Assembly: GCA_016716225.1 (NCBI GenBank)
Contig: JADJWT010000001.1
Span: 2,800,501-2,864,500 of the forward strand
Source of the DNA: Ignavibacteriota bacterium
Lineage (GTDB): Bacteria; Bacteroidota; Ignavibacteria; Ignavibacteriales; Melioribacteraceae
Direction: 5' to 3'
Length of the DNA stretch: 64,000 nt
The notes under the pieces are model-generated. The model saw nothing but the letters and a program-made list of their open reading frames with translations. It made no database searches and had not been told where the DNA came from. Positions 1 to 8,931 of the stretch are shown one piece after another (positions within the stretch are counted from its first letter, which is position 1; the number at the start of each line of letters is the position of its first letter). A program made the translations under genes and the position numbers.

Positions 1-1
1 C

Positions 2-64
2 GGCAGACCAATTATTGTAAAAATTCCTATTACAGAATTTGATAAAAGATTTGGAAGAACATAA
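2..64 (+). CDS. C-terminal end of an unidentified protein (partial)
   Basis: The window opens inside a reading frame that encodes about 20 residues (beginning GRPIIVKIP) and ends at a TAA. The frame is open to the left edge and the next gene starts 78 bases later on the same strand, so this is probably the tail of an upstream gene. Too little is visible to name it. Confidence 0.4.
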   Translation, partial: GRPIIVKIPITEFDKRFGRT

Positions 65-141
65 ATTCTAATAAACAAATTCTTGTATTAACAAAAATCT
101 TATTTTATTATTTTTTGAGTAATAAATGAAAGGGCAATATT

Positions 142-1794
142 TTGGATGACAATTTTTTAAAATCAAAACTTGAATTTGAAACTAAATTTTTAAAAGCAGA
201 AAAAAATGATTTAAAATTCACAACAGTTTCGGGTGAAAAAATAAATCCGCTTTACACTCCAGAAGATATAGAAAATAAAAATTTTAATGATGAAATTGGA
301 TTTCCGGGACAATTTCCATACACAAGAGGAATTCATCCAACCGGATATCGTGGTAAACTTTGGACAATGCGTCAGTTTGCCGGATTTGGTTCTCCGGAAG
401 ATACAAACGAGAGATTTAAATATTTGCTGTCACACGGACAAACCGGTTTATCTGTAGCTTTCGATTTGCCAACTTTGATGGGGTATGATTCTGATCATCA
501 AATGAGCATTGGTGAAGTTGGAATTTGTGGTGTTGCTATTTCTTCACTTGAAGATATGGAAATTTTATTTGATGGAATTCCGTTAGAACAAGTTTCAACA
601 TCGATGACAATCAATTCACCGGCAGCAATGATTTATGCATTTTATTTAGCTGTTGCAAAAAAACAAGGAGTAAAATTTGATCAACTTCGCGGTACATTGC
701 AAAATGATATTTTAAAGGAATATATTGCTCAAAAGGAATTTATTTTTCCACCTAAACCTTCCATGCGAATAATTACTGATATGATTGAATTTTCCACAAA
801 AGAAGTTCCACAATTTAATCCAGTATCGGTAAGCGGATATCATATTAGAGAAGCTGGAGCAACTGCAGCACAAGAATTGGCTTATACACTTGCTGATGGC
901 TTTGCATATATTGAACATGCAATAGAAAGAGGAATGGATATTGACGAATTTGCTCCAAGAATTTCTTTCTTTTTTAATTCACATTTAGATTTTTTCGAAG
1001 AAATTGCAAAGTATAGAGCTGCTCGTAGAATTTATGCAAAACACATGAAAGAAAAATATGGTGCAAAAAATCCAAGATCTTGGTGGATGAGATTTCACAC
1101 ACAAACTGCCGGATGTACTTTAACAGCTCAGCAACCGGAAAACAATATTATTAGAACAGCATTCCAAGCAATGGCGGCAGTACTTGGCGGTACTCAATCA
1201 TTACACACAAATTCAATGGATGAAACTTTAGCATTGCCATCAGAAAAAGCTGTAAAGATTGCTTTAAGAACTCAACAAATTTTAGCTTATGAAACCGGAG
1301 TAATAAATACGGTTGATCCCCTTGGCGGAAGCTATTTTATTGAATCTTTAACTGATAAAATGGAACAAGAAGCAGAGAAAATTTTTGCTGAAATAGATTC
1401 CTTAGGTGGTGTAATTCCAGCTATTGATGCCGGATATTTTCAAAAGGAAATTTCACAAAGTGCTTACAGATATCAAATTGAATTGGATAAAAAAGAAAAA
1501 TTTGTTGTCGGCGTAAATGAGTTTGTGGAAAAAGATGAAAAAATTGATATCCCAATTTTGCAAATTTCTAAAGATGTAGAACTAAAACAAAAAGAAAGAT
1601 TGATGAAACTTAAAGAAAGAAGAAATAATTCTAAAGTGGATGAATGTTTAAATGAGATTGATTTAGCTGCTCGAAATAATGTTAATCTAATGCCAATTCT
1701 TATTAAAGCTGCTGAAAATTATGTCACTCTTGGAGAAATGGTTGAGGTTCTTAAAGTACCGTTTGGAGTTTATGAAGAAGCAATAGTATTTTAA
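142..1794 (+). CDS. acyl-CoA mutase large subunit, isobutyryl-CoA-mutase-like
   Basis: A 550-residue large subunit of the B12-dependent methylmalonyl-CoA mutase family: the substrate-binding TIM barrel without the C-terminal cobalamin domain, as in two-subunit enzymes. Family motifs are [20 protein letters not shown] (residues 62-81), [31 protein letters not shown] and [10 protein letters not shown] with the catalytic-region His234. Two positions that discriminate substrates are Phe79 (in RQF) and Gln197 (in YIAQK). These match isobutyryl-CoA mutase IcmA (Phe80/Gln198), where methylmalonyl-CoA mutases carry Tyr and Arg. Automatic annotation would say methylmalonyl-CoA mutase. The start is TTG at 142, preceded by GAAAGGG. 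No small B12 subunit is present nearby. Family assignment is sure; specificity is inferred. Confidence 0.9.
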   Translation: MDDNFLKSKLEFETKFLKAEKNDLKFTTVSGEKINPLYTPEDIENKNFNDEIGFPGQFPYTRGIHPTGYRGKLWTMRQFAGFGSPEDTNERFKYLLSHGQTGLSVAFDLPTLMGYDSDHQMSIGEVGICGVAISSLEDMEILFDGIPLEQVSTSMTINSPAAMIYAFYLAVAKKQGVKFDQLRGTLQNDILKEYIAQKEFIFPPKPSMRIITDMIEFSTKEVPQFNPVSVSGYHIREAGATAAQELAYTLADGFAYIEHAIERGMDIDEFAPRISFFFNSHLDFFEEIAKYRAARRIYAKHMKEKYGAKNPRSWWMRFHTQTAGCTLTAQQPENNIIRTAFQAMAAVLGGTQSLHTNSMDETLALPSEKAVKIALRTQQILAYETGVINTVDPLGGSYFIESLTDKMEQEAEKIFAEIDSLGGVIPAIDAGYFQKEISQSAYRYQIELDKKEKFVVGVNEFVEKDEKIDIPILQISKDVELKQKERLMKLKERRNNSKVDECLNEIDLAARNNVNLMPILIKAAENYVTLGEMVEVLKVPFGVYEEAIVF

Positions 1795-1799
1795 TTAAC

Positions 1800-2291
1800 A
1801 TGATAACAAAAATTTCATTAAAAATATTATTCTTGATTTCTTTTATATTGTTCATTAGTTGCTCAACCTCCGATGTTGTGAAAATTGGAAAGAATGAAAG
1901 TAAAGAAACAGTTTCTAAAAAAATAAATGATATTGATCTAAATATTGAAAAAACTGTTTGCTGGATAAATCTAATGCCAGGTTCAAGTGCAAAATTTCAT
2001 GTAAGCGGTAAATTTTCACTTCCGGAAAATGATAATTATGATCTTGAAGAAATTGAACTAAAGTTTGTTAAAGTTTATCAAGAAAATATTGAATTATATT
2101 TTATTCAGCCAAAAGTTGTGCAGACGAATGAAAAATCTTACAAAGAAATTATTTATTCAACATTGCAAGGGTTAGTTTTAAATAAAAGTTTTAATAAAAA
2201 TAGAAACGTTACTTTAGAATTAATTTTTAATACAGGAAGTAATGAATTAAAATATTATATCGAAAATATTAAGGTTGAAGAGGTTTTTTAA
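1800..2291 (+). CDS. putative lipoprotein of unknown function
   Basis: A 163-residue protein with a short basic N-terminus, a hydrophobic stretch and a lipobox-like FISC ending at Cys21, so probably a lipoprotein. The mature part is rich in Lys, Asn and Glu with alternating beta-like segments. I recognise no family. It begins 5 bases after the mutase stop and ends 2 bases before the CNNM/CorC gene, so the three are probably co-transcribed. That spacing is the only functional hint. Confidence 0.75.
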   Translation: MITKISLKILFLISFILFISCSTSDVVKIGKNESKETVSKKINDIDLNIEKTVCWINLMPGSSAKFHVSGKFSLPENDNYDLEEIELKFVKVYQENIELYFIQPKVVQTNEKSYKEIIYSTLQGLVLNKSFNKNRNVTLELIFNTGSNELKYYIENIKVEEVF

Positions 2292-2293
2292 AA

Positions 2294-3526
2294 ATGACTT
2301 ACGAGTTTTTAGGATTAATAATTTTATTATTGCTAAGCGGATTTTTTTCATCTGCTGAACTTGCATTTATTGTTTCAAACAAACTTAAAATTGAGCTACT
2401 TGCAAGGAAAAAAAATATTGCAGCAAAATATGCATTATTCTTTGTAAATAATCCGCAAACTTTTTTTTCAACAATTTTAATTTCCAACAATATTGTAAAC
2501 ATTGCCTTTGCATCATTAATTACAATTTTTCTTACAAAAATTTATGATTTCGGTGAAGCAGTAATTTTGCTTATTTCAACATTATTACTTTTACTTTTTG
2601 GAGAATTAATTCCAAAATATATTGGGAGAGAACTTTCTGATTTTCTATTTTTGTTGGCATCAATACCTGTAAAAATAATTTCAACAATTTTGTTTCCGCT
2701 CGTAAAACTTACCGATTCAATTTCACTTTTATTAACAAGAAAGAATGATCTTTCTGATGAAGTGGCAGATATTATGCATAAAGAGGATATTCATTCATTA
2801 ATTGTTGAAGGTTCTGAAGTTGGGAAAGTAGATGAAGAAGATTCTGATGTAATTAAAAATATTATTGATTTAGCTGAACAAAAAGTATATGAAGCAATGA
2901 CTCCAAGAACCGAAATTGTTGGTGTAAGTATTGATTCACCAATTAGTGAAGTTATTGAAATTTTTATTGAATCCGGATATTCAAAACTTCCGGTTTATGA
3001 TGAAAATTTAGATAATATTAAAGGTGTAGTTAATGTTTATGATATGTTTAAAAATCCAGCTAATCTTGAATCAATTTTACGTGAAGTTTTGTTTGTGCCG
3101 GAAACAAAAAAAAGTCTTGATATGTTGAGTGAGTTTCTGGAAAAAAGAATTTCATTTACGGTAATTGTTGATGAATTTGGCGGAACTGCGGGAATTTTAA
3201 CAGTTGAAGATTTAATAGAAGAAATGTTTGGCGAAATTAGAGATGAGTATGATGAAGATCCCGATGTTTGTAAAAAAATCGACGATAAAACTTTTGTTCT
3301 TAGCGGAAGAATTGAAATTGATGTTCTTAATGAAGAATATGAATTAGATATTCCGGATGGTGACTATGCAACAATTGCCGGATTTATAACTTCGCAAATT
3401 GGTAGAATTCCGGCAAAAGGTGAGAAAATTAAAATTGATAATTTTGATTTTGTAATTATTCATTCAAGTAAAATAAAGATTAATCTTGTAAAAATGTTTG
3501 CATTTCCAAAACCAAAGGAAGAATAA
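2294..3526 (+). CDS. CNNM/HlyC-CorC family membrane protein
   Basis: A 410-residue inner-membrane protein with the standard family order: DUF21/CNNM transmembrane region (about residues 1-150, beginning with the typical GFFSSAELAF), two CBS domains (from about 195, MTPRTEIVGV, to about 310, with FGGTAGILTVEDLIEE), and a C-terminal CorC_HlyC domain (about 330-405). Relatives are linked to Mg2+/Co2+ efflux or are called hemolysin-like; the transported ion cannot be read from the sequence. It is the last gene of the mutase-lipoprotein group and is followed by a hairpin terminator. Confidence 0.9.
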   Translation: MTYEFLGLIILLLLSGFFSSAELAFIVSNKLKIELLARKKNIAAKYALFFVNNPQTFFSTILISNNIVNIAFASLITIFLTKIYDFGEAVILLISTLLLLLFGELIPKYIGRELSDFLFLLASIPVKIISTILFPLVKLTDSISLLLTRKNDLSDEVADIMHKEDIHSLIVEGSEVGKVDEEDSDVIKNIIDLAEQKVYEAMTPRTEIVGVSIDSPISEVIEIFIESGYSKLPVYDENLDNIKGVVNVYDMFKNPANLESILREVLFVPETKKSLDMLSEFLEKRISFTVIVDEFGGTAGILTVEDLIEEMFGEIRDEYDEDPDVCKKIDDKTFVLSGRIEIDVLNEEYELDIPDGDYATIAGFITSQIGRIPAKGEKIKIDNFDFVIIHSSKIKINLVKMFAFPKPKEE

Positions 3527-3544
3527 AATAAATTACATGTAAAA

Positions 3545-3571
3545 AAAAGGCGAATTTTCAATTCGCCTTTT
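3545..3571. terminator. bidirectional rho-independent terminator
   Basis: A perfect 11-bp inverted repeat (AAAAGGCGAAT at 3545-3555, ATTCGCCTTTT at 3561-3571) with a 5-base loop, flanked by an A run on the left and a T-rich run on the right. It lies between convergent genes ending at 3526 and 3577, so it can stop transcription from both sides. Confidence 0.85.
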
Positions 3572-3576
3572 AATTT

Positions 3577-4368
3577 TTATAAAACGTGTTTCCACCAATA
3601 ATAATATTTGTTTTCCAATTCTGTTTCAGAAGGCATTGGGAAAAATTTCAATTCTTCACCGTAAGCAAACCAAAAACCGTGACGCAAAAATTTGTAAGAA
3701 ATTTCTTTCAATAAACTTCCCAGACTAATAGTTTTCGTTGTTTTTTCGGGTTTGTCAACTAATTCGTTAACACAATTAAAAAACCTATATGGATTAACAC
3801 CGGGCAAATCAATAGTAAATATTTCTTTGTTTTTATTTATTTCAAAAAAGTGATCAATATTAAAATCAATTTGTGTAAAACAAATTTTTGGTGCACCTTT
3901 TGATTTTGTTTGGGTTGTAATAAATTTACCAAAATCTCTTTGGTCTTTTGTTGAAGCAACAAGAGTTTCAAGAGGCGTAATTTCTTGGTAAATTCTTATC
4001 ATTCCAGGTTGATTATAAGCTGTATATTCTGCTGGTTCAATAGGAAGAACTTTACCATTAATAGTGCAAAGGAAGAGTTTTTTAATTGCAGATAATTCAA
4101 CATGCTCTAAAACATTATATGATGAAATAAATTTTGTTTTTTTTGGTAAACCACCTTCATCCGGAACAGTTAGAGCTAAATATTTATCAATTTCAAAATA
4201 GTCGTTTCTAAAGTTAATATCCAATTCGGCAAAAATAACTTTACCACTAAAATGTTTTGCACTTCCCATCGTGTAGTGTTCACCAAATTTATCAGGCTCA
4301 AGTTGTGAAGCAACTAATGCATTAATTGGGTATACAATCATGTATAAATGTTTTTCATATTCTGGCAT
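3577..4368 (-). CDS. hypothetical protein, 263 aa
   Basis: A soluble-looking 263-residue protein without a signal peptide or membrane segments. It shows mixed alpha/beta composition, segments such as TVPDEGGLPKKTKF and LIPLETLVAST-like repeats of charged and hydrophobic residues, and a Tyr/Trp-rich C-terminus (KYYYWWKHVL). I recognise no domain. The preceding gap shows no strong ribosome-binding site. It is separated by about 120 bases from the DMT permease on the same strand, so co-transcription is possible. Function unknown. Confidence 0.7.
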   Translation of the reverse strand: MPEYEKHLYMIVYPINALVASQLEPDKFGEHYTMGSAKHFSGKVIFAELDINFRNDYFEIDKYLALTVPDEGGLPKKTKFISSYNVLEHVELSAIKKLFLCTINGKVLPIEPAEYTAYNQPGMIRIYQEITPLETLVASTKDQRDFGKFITTQTKSKGAPKICFTQIDFNIDHFFEINKNKEIFTIDLPGVNPYRFFNCVNELVDKPEKTTKTISLGSLLKEISYKFLRHGFWFAYGEELKFFPMPSETELENKYYYWWKHVL

Positions 4369-4489
4369 TACACTACTCCGATTTTATTTTAGAAACACTT
4401 AAAATTATTAAATGAATTATTTACTATCAAGAAATGTATTTTAACTTTTATTTTGTAGAATATTTAAAACCACTGATAAAAAATCAAAA

Positions 4490-5392
4490 TCATTTTTTTT
4501 CACTGCTAAGTTTAATTACATTAGTTATACTATAAATTAAAATTGCTACACCAATCCATTGAACAATACTTAAAATATTCCCGTGTAAAATATATTCTAA
4601 AATAATTGCAGTTAATGGAAAAGCTAATTCCAGTATGGTAGAAGAAGATGCTGTAATATTTTTTAATCCGTAATAATATAAGAAAATTGCCGGTCCACCA
4701 GTTGAAAACGCAATTAGTAAAAATATTAACCACTGGGAATTTAAAACAGTTGTAACTTGATTTATTTCTCCAAAAGTTAAAACAATCGATAGCATAATAA
4801 TAGCTGAAATTGAGAAACGTAAATAAGTTCCTAATTCAAAACTTACATTTTTTAATGCTCGTTTACTTAAAACTGTAGAAAAACCAAAACTGAATGCTGC
4901 AAATCCGGAAAATAATGCCGCAAATAGATTTTTGTTATCTGAATTAATTTGTGGAAGTTTAAATCCAAAAGTCATTATATAAGTTCCAAGAATTGCTAAA
5001 AATGCCCAATAGAAAAATTTTTTTGGAAGTTTCTCTTTTAAAATAATTGCTGCTAAAGTTAAAGCAAATAACGGCTGTAATTTTTGAATTAAAATTACAA
5101 TTGAAAGATTTACAAAATTTACATAGAATAATGCTTTGGTAATACTCAGACTTCCAATTGCTCCCCCAAATAAAGCAACACCGGCAAAAGCAAGCCAATC
5201 TTTTCTTTCTAATTTTTTTAAAATTGTAATATTTTTAAATAAAATAGGTGAAAGGTAAATTGCTGTTATAGAACTTTCGATAAAAACGACTAAGATTACC
5301 GGAAGCGAATACAATTCCGGACGTAAAACAATTCCATCAAAACCCCAAAGCATAGCAGCGATAATTATAAAAATTGGAGCAAGTTTATTCAT
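4490..5392 (-). CDS. DMT superfamily (EamA) transporter
   Basis: A 300-residue inner-membrane protein with about ten hydrophobic helices arranged as two EamA repeats (roughly residues 5-140 and 155-295), the architecture of 10-TMS drug/metabolite exporters. Motifs include MLWGFDGIVLRP near the N-terminus and ASSSTILELAFPLTAIILEY in the second repeat, like the family's conserved Pro-containing helix. The substrate is not predictable. It is a single gene upstream of the 263-residue unknown. Confidence 0.88.
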   Translation of the reverse strand: MNKLAPIFIIIAAMLWGFDGIVLRPELYSLPVILVVFIESSITAIYLSPILFKNITILKKLERKDWLAFAGVALFGGAIGSLSITKALFYVNFVNLSIVILIQKLQPLFALTLAAIILKEKLPKKFFYWAFLAILGTYIMTFGFKLPQINSDNKNLFAALFSGFAAFSFGFSTVLSKRALKNVSFELGTYLRFSISAIIMLSIVLTFGEINQVTTVLNSQWLIFLLIAFSTGGPAIFLYYYGLKNITASSSTILELAFPLTAIILEYILHGNILSIVQWIGVAILIYSITNVIKLSSEKK

Positions 5393-5527
5393 ATAAAATG
5401 GGAAACTTTCTGAAAGTTAAATTCAAATATATCAAAAAATGTTGATTAATATTTTGCAGAATTGAGATGAGTTTAATTGAAGTTTTGGGTAAAAGTTGCA
5501 GATTCCATCAACAAATATCATTCTTTC

Positions 5528-5614
5528 TCTTAATCTTAAACTTTATCTTAATCATCTTCAAATTTAATGAGTGTAACAAATATTTAATGATTGAGAGTAA
5601 GTTTAAGATTAAGA
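5528..5614. repeat. imperfect inverted repeat, 28-bp arms
   Basis: The arms at 5528-5555 and 5587-5614 are complementary at 25 of 28 positions, with a perfect 16-bp outer part, and enclose about 31 bases. No T run follows either arm, so it is not a classical terminator. It lies between the DMT permease start and the small ORF behind the flavoprotein. It may be a palindromic intergenic element or a long hairpin in the 3' end of the flavoprotein transcript. Confidence 0.65.
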
Positions 5615-5629
5615 AAACTAAATAAAATC

Positions 5630-5746
5630 TTACGATCGTTTACTTCTATCAACCGCTTTAAGAATTTTTAAATTTAGAATAATAAATCGAAAGAACTGAA
5701 TAATTTTATTATTCATCATTTTTTCATCTTGTTTTGTAATTTCCAT
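5630..5746 (-). CDS. small ORF (38 aa) coupled to the flavoprotein gene
   Basis: A 38-codon ORF starts 13 bases after the flavoprotein stop codon. Its AGGAG ribosome-binding site overlaps that stop (TAGGAG) with 9-base spacing to ATG, which is a strong sign of real, coupled translation. The product starts MEITKQDEKMMNNK. It has a hydrophobic/amphipathic middle (IIQFFRFIILNLKIL) and a basic tail (KAVDRSKRS), consistent with a small membrane-associated peptide. No family recognised. It could assist or anchor the membrane-associated flavoprotein, but that is inference from position only. Confidence 0.55.
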   Translation of the reverse strand: MEITKQDEKMMNNKIIQFFRFIILNLKILKAVDRSKRS

Positions 5747-5758
5747 AAAAAATTTCTC

Positions 5759-7189
5759 CTATTCTGGAATAATTTTCCAACCAACGCGAGCACGTAATTT
5801 ATGCATAAAAGTTGTGTGAATCATCCTTTTCATCCAAGCACCGGCTAATCCCATTTCCATATGAGTAACAAACAAATCACGACCTTGTTCATTGGGGAAT
5901 TTTCTAACATCCGGAACAACCGGATAAATCATTATTGTTGCGGCAGAACCATCCCAAAGTGAATCACCCATTGAAGCAATACATGCTGCAGCCATATCAC
6001 TCATTCTTTCATGATGTGTCATTCGTCCGTGTTCAATTAAATCAATAATATTTTTTGCAATTATTCTACCAATAATTCCAGAAACCATTCCCGTTCTTGG
6101 CGGCGCGGCAGTAATTGATGTTCCATTAGGAGTTGTGTGCGGTTTTGAAATTGGTCCGGGAGGTGCAAATGCAATTCCACCGGCAAAAATGTTTTTATAA
6201 TTTCTATTTTGATAAACTGCAGGCCAAGCATCCGGATTTTCTGAAAGAATATCCCAAGTTAAACCATAAATTCCATCCACTAAAATAAAACCAGCGGGAT
6301 TTGTTAATTTACTTGAATTATCTTCTCCATCTTTTCCTACAAATTTAAATGGCTGACCTAGAAATTGGGGAACAAGCATTGCAAAATCATAATCTGTTTC
6401 GCCAAATTCACCATTGAAATTTTCCCAATAAATAGATTTTTCATTTACTTCTTTTGCGCCGCGTTGAACTTGAACATCAAAACCATTTTGCTTAAATACT
6501 GCACCAATAAAATCTTCGCTTGATACAACTTGTCCTTTGTATTTTGCATGAACTCCTCTAACGCCAAAATCACCCAAAGCTCGCTCATTAGAAAAATAAA
6601 TCATTTCTGCTTTATCTCTAATTCCTTGTTTTATTAAATCTTTATGAATATTTGTAATATATTCTAATGCAGCACCTTGACAAGTTGCACCAGGATGACC
6701 AGTTCCAATAACAATTTTCTGTTTTTCACCTTTTTTCATTCTTGCAACAATTTCAAGATATTTATCTCTTGATGCAACTGCATGATCCAAAGTGCATATT
6801 GAATAAGTAAATCCTTTTGGACCAAGTCCTTTAGTTCCTTCAAAATTTAGTTTTGGACCGGTTGCAATTATCAAATAATCATATTCGAGTTTTTTAATAT
6901 TTTTAGAATTATTTTCTTCCGCAATCACAAACTGATTATCAGCATGAATTTCTGTAACTTTTCCATGAATAAAATTTACATTTAATTTAGAATAAACTGG
7001 TTCAAGTGGAAAAGTTGTTTTTTCGGGAGCCATGTGGCCAATTCCAACCCAAACCCAAGAAGGAATATAGGCAAAATAATCTTGTCTGTTCACAACTGTT
7101 ATACTATGATCTTTACCTAATGAATCGCCGAGATAAAGTGCTGCAGTATGTCCGGCAAAACCGGCTCCAACTATAACAATCTTTGCCAT
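5759..7189 (-). CDS. sqr: sulfide:quinone oxidoreductase-like flavoprotein
   Basis: A 476-residue FAD-dependent oxidoreductase of the two-dinucleotide-binding-fold family. The FAD-binding GAGFAGHTAALYLG is at the N-terminus, and IIATGPKL (about 107-114), the cysteine motif GATCQGAALEY (Cys170) and SICTLDHA (Cys132) follow. The last two match the Cys pair of sulfide:quinone oxidoreductases, which oxidise sulfide at the membrane and pass electrons to quinone. The third redox Cys normally found near the second FAD motif is not there: NIFAGGIAFAPPGP (334-347) has none. The next Cys is 403, in a different context. It may belong to a divergent SQR type. A 38-residue ORF is coupled downstream. Confidence 0.82.
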   Translation of the reverse strand: MAKIVIVGAGFAGHTAALYLGDSLGKDHSITVVNRQDYFAYIPSWVWVGIGHMAPEKTTFPLEPVYSKLNVNFIHGKVTEIHADNQFVIAEENNSKNIKKLEYDYLIIATGPKLNFEGTKGLGPKGFTYSICTLDHAVASRDKYLEIVARMKKGEKQKIVIGTGHPGATCQGAALEYITNIHKDLIKQGIRDKAEMIYFSNERALGDFGVRGVHAKYKGQVVSSEDFIGAVFKQNGFDVQVQRGAKEVNEKSIYWENFNGEFGETDYDFAMLVPQFLGQPFKFVGKDGEDNSSKLTNPAGFILVDGIYGLTWDILSENPDAWPAVYQNRNYKNIFAGGIAFAPPGPISKPHTTPNGTSITAAPPRTGMVSGIIGRIIAKNIIDLIEHGRMTHHERMSDMAAACIASMGDSLWDGSAATIMIYPVVPDVRKFPNEQGRDLFVTHMEMGLAGAWMKRMIHTTFMHKLRARVGWKIIPE

Positions 7190-7382
7190 AGGAACTCCAT
7201 TATTTATTTGTAAATTTATTCTAAGAATTTTGACTTCAAGAAAATCTAAGTAAACGATTTGAACATATTATTATAAATATACAATTTATATTGAATAAAA
7301 AAATATCTTTTATAGCATATAAGAAATTGAATTAAGTAGTTAAAATTTTCACATAATTATTTCTCCACAAATTTATTAAATA
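7190..7382. promoter_or_regulatory. divergent promoter region
   Basis: 193 bases between the divergent flavoprotein and membrane-protein genes, very AT-rich. It must hold promoters for both directions, but no operator-like palindrome or riboswitch stood out. Confidence 0.4.
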
Positions 7383-8453
7383 ATGTTTTACAATGTAAAA
7401 GTAGAAAATCAAATTTCTCATAACGAAATTCAAACTAAAATTACTGCACTGTGGGCTTTTAGTGAAGCTGCGCTTGGGGGAATTTTGCATGTTCTTAAAA
7501 TTCCTTTAACCGGATTATTTATTGGAAGCAGTGCCGTAATATTTATTTCATTGATTGCATTTTTTTCTAATTCAAGAAAAGACATTTTAAAATCTTTTTT
7601 AAAAGTTATAATTGTAAAATTTATTGTAAGTCCTTATACACCATTAAATGCTTACTTTGCCGTTCTAATTCAAAGTTTGTTGGGCTATATTTTATTTTTT
7701 AATGGGTTTAATAAAATTTCACCAATTATTCTAGGAATTTTATCTTTACTATTTTCAGCATTCCAAAAGGTTTTTGTTCTCACAATAATTTTTGGAATGA
7801 CTTTATGGGAATCTATTAATATTTTTTTCAATTTTACAATTAATCAAATTGCACCAAATTTATCTGTTATAAAAGATTTCGATCTCAGTTATTTTCTTAT
7901 TTCATTATATATAATTTTTCATTTAGCAGGTGGAATATTTGCCGGAATTTATGCATCACACTTTCCTAAAAGATTTCAACAAATGAATAATTTCAGAATT
8001 CAAAATTTAAATTTTCACGTGAATGATTTTTTATCAAATCAAAATAAACACAAGAAAAAACAATTGTGGCAAAAGCCTTCTAATATTGGGATATTCCTTT
8101 TTTCATTATTTATAATTTTTCTTTCGTATTTAGTGAAAGATTTTGATCAAAATATTTCGATCAGTATAATAACAATGCTTTTCAGATCAATAATAATTTT
8201 AGCAGTTTGGTATTACTTTATTTCACCATTGGTTTTAAAGATTCTAAATAATTTTTTGATAAAAAGAAAACAAAAACAAGCAGAAGAAGTTGAACAAATT
8301 GTTTCAGTATTTCCAATAATAAAATCAATAATAAAATACTCGTGGAATGAAACTGAAAAACTAAAAAGTACTTTTAGAATATTTAAATTTTTTGATAAAG
8401 TACTGATTTACTTTTTATTGTTTGAAAAAAATAAATTTGAAGAAACGAATTAA
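7383..8453 (+). CDS. polytopic membrane protein, first gene of an NTPase/MobA-like trio
   Basis: A 356-residue protein with about eight to nine hydrophobic helices. These include an N-terminal small-residue-rich segment (ALWAFSEAALGGILHVLKIP), a gap with basic residues near 205-230 and a charged C-terminus. The N-terminal half resembles substrate-binding (S-component-like) vitamin transporter modules in style, but I cannot assign it to a family. It overlaps the following THEP1-type NTPase by 32 bases, so the trio is translationally linked. A transport role connected to a nucleotide or cofactor is inference only. Confidence 0.65.
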   Translation: MFYNVKVENQISHNEIQTKITALWAFSEAALGGILHVLKIPLTGLFIGSSAVIFISLIAFFSNSRKDILKSFLKVIIVKFIVSPYTPLNAYFAVLIQSLLGYILFFNGFNKISPIILGILSLLFSAFQKVFVLTIIFGMTLWESINIFFNFTINQIAPNLSVIKDFDLSYFLISLYIIFHLAGGIFAGIYASHFPKRFQQMNNFRIQNLNFHVNDFLSNQNKHKKKQLWQKPSNIGIFLFSLFIIFLSYLVKDFDQNISISIITMLFRSIIILAVWYYFISPLVLKILNNFLIKRKQKQAEEVEQIVSVFPIIKSIIKYSWNETEKLKSTFRIFKFFDKVLIYFLLFEKNKFEETN

Positions 8454-8928
8454 AATATTAACTGGAAAAATACATTCTGGAAAAACAACTAAATTATTTA
8501 GCACTCTAAATACTTTAAAATCTGTTGACGGAATTTTAGCTCCGGTTGTTAATGAAAAAAGAATGCTATATCATATTGAATCGAAAGTAATGCAAAGGTT
8601 AGAAGTTGATTTTGAAATTGAAGAAACAATAAAAATTGGGAAATATTTGTTTTTAGAAAAATCATTTGAATGGGCAAATAAAAAAATAATTGAAGGTTAT
8701 CTGAAAAATCCAGATTGGTTAATAATTGATGAAATTGGAAAATTAGAGATTATGGAAAAAGGTTTGCACAAATCATTTAAGTTTTTTTTAGAAGATGAAA
8801 ATAATTATAAGACAAAATTAATTATTGTTATTCGTGAAAATCTTTTGGAAAACATAATTTACAATTACAAACTTGATGCTCATGAATTAAAAATATATAA
8901 CTTAAAAGAATTTAGTTTTGCTGAATAA
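8422..8928 (+). CDS. THEP1-family nucleoside-triphosphatase
   Basis: A 168-residue P-loop NTPase of the THEP1 family. Walker A is GKIHSGKTT (residues 15-23) and Walker B is LIIDEIGKLEI (about 98-108), which together are the family signature. Known members hydrolyse NTPs with unclear cellular roles. There is no ATG: TTG at 8422 or TTG at 8437 are the only early starts and neither has a clear Shine-Dalgarno sequence, so the N-terminus is uncertain by five residues. It overlaps the upstream membrane protein and lies 3 bases ahead of a MobA-like nucleotidyltransferase. Confidence 0.85.
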   Translation: MKKINLKKRIKILTGKIHSGKTTKLFSTLNTLKSVDGILAPVVNEKRMLYHIESKVMQRLEVDFEIEETIKIGKYLFLEKSFEWANKKIIEGYLKNPDWLIIDEIGKLEIMEKGLHKSFKFFLEDENNYKTKLIIVIRENLLENIIYNYKLDAHELKIYNLKEFSFAE

Positions 8929-8931
8929 ATT

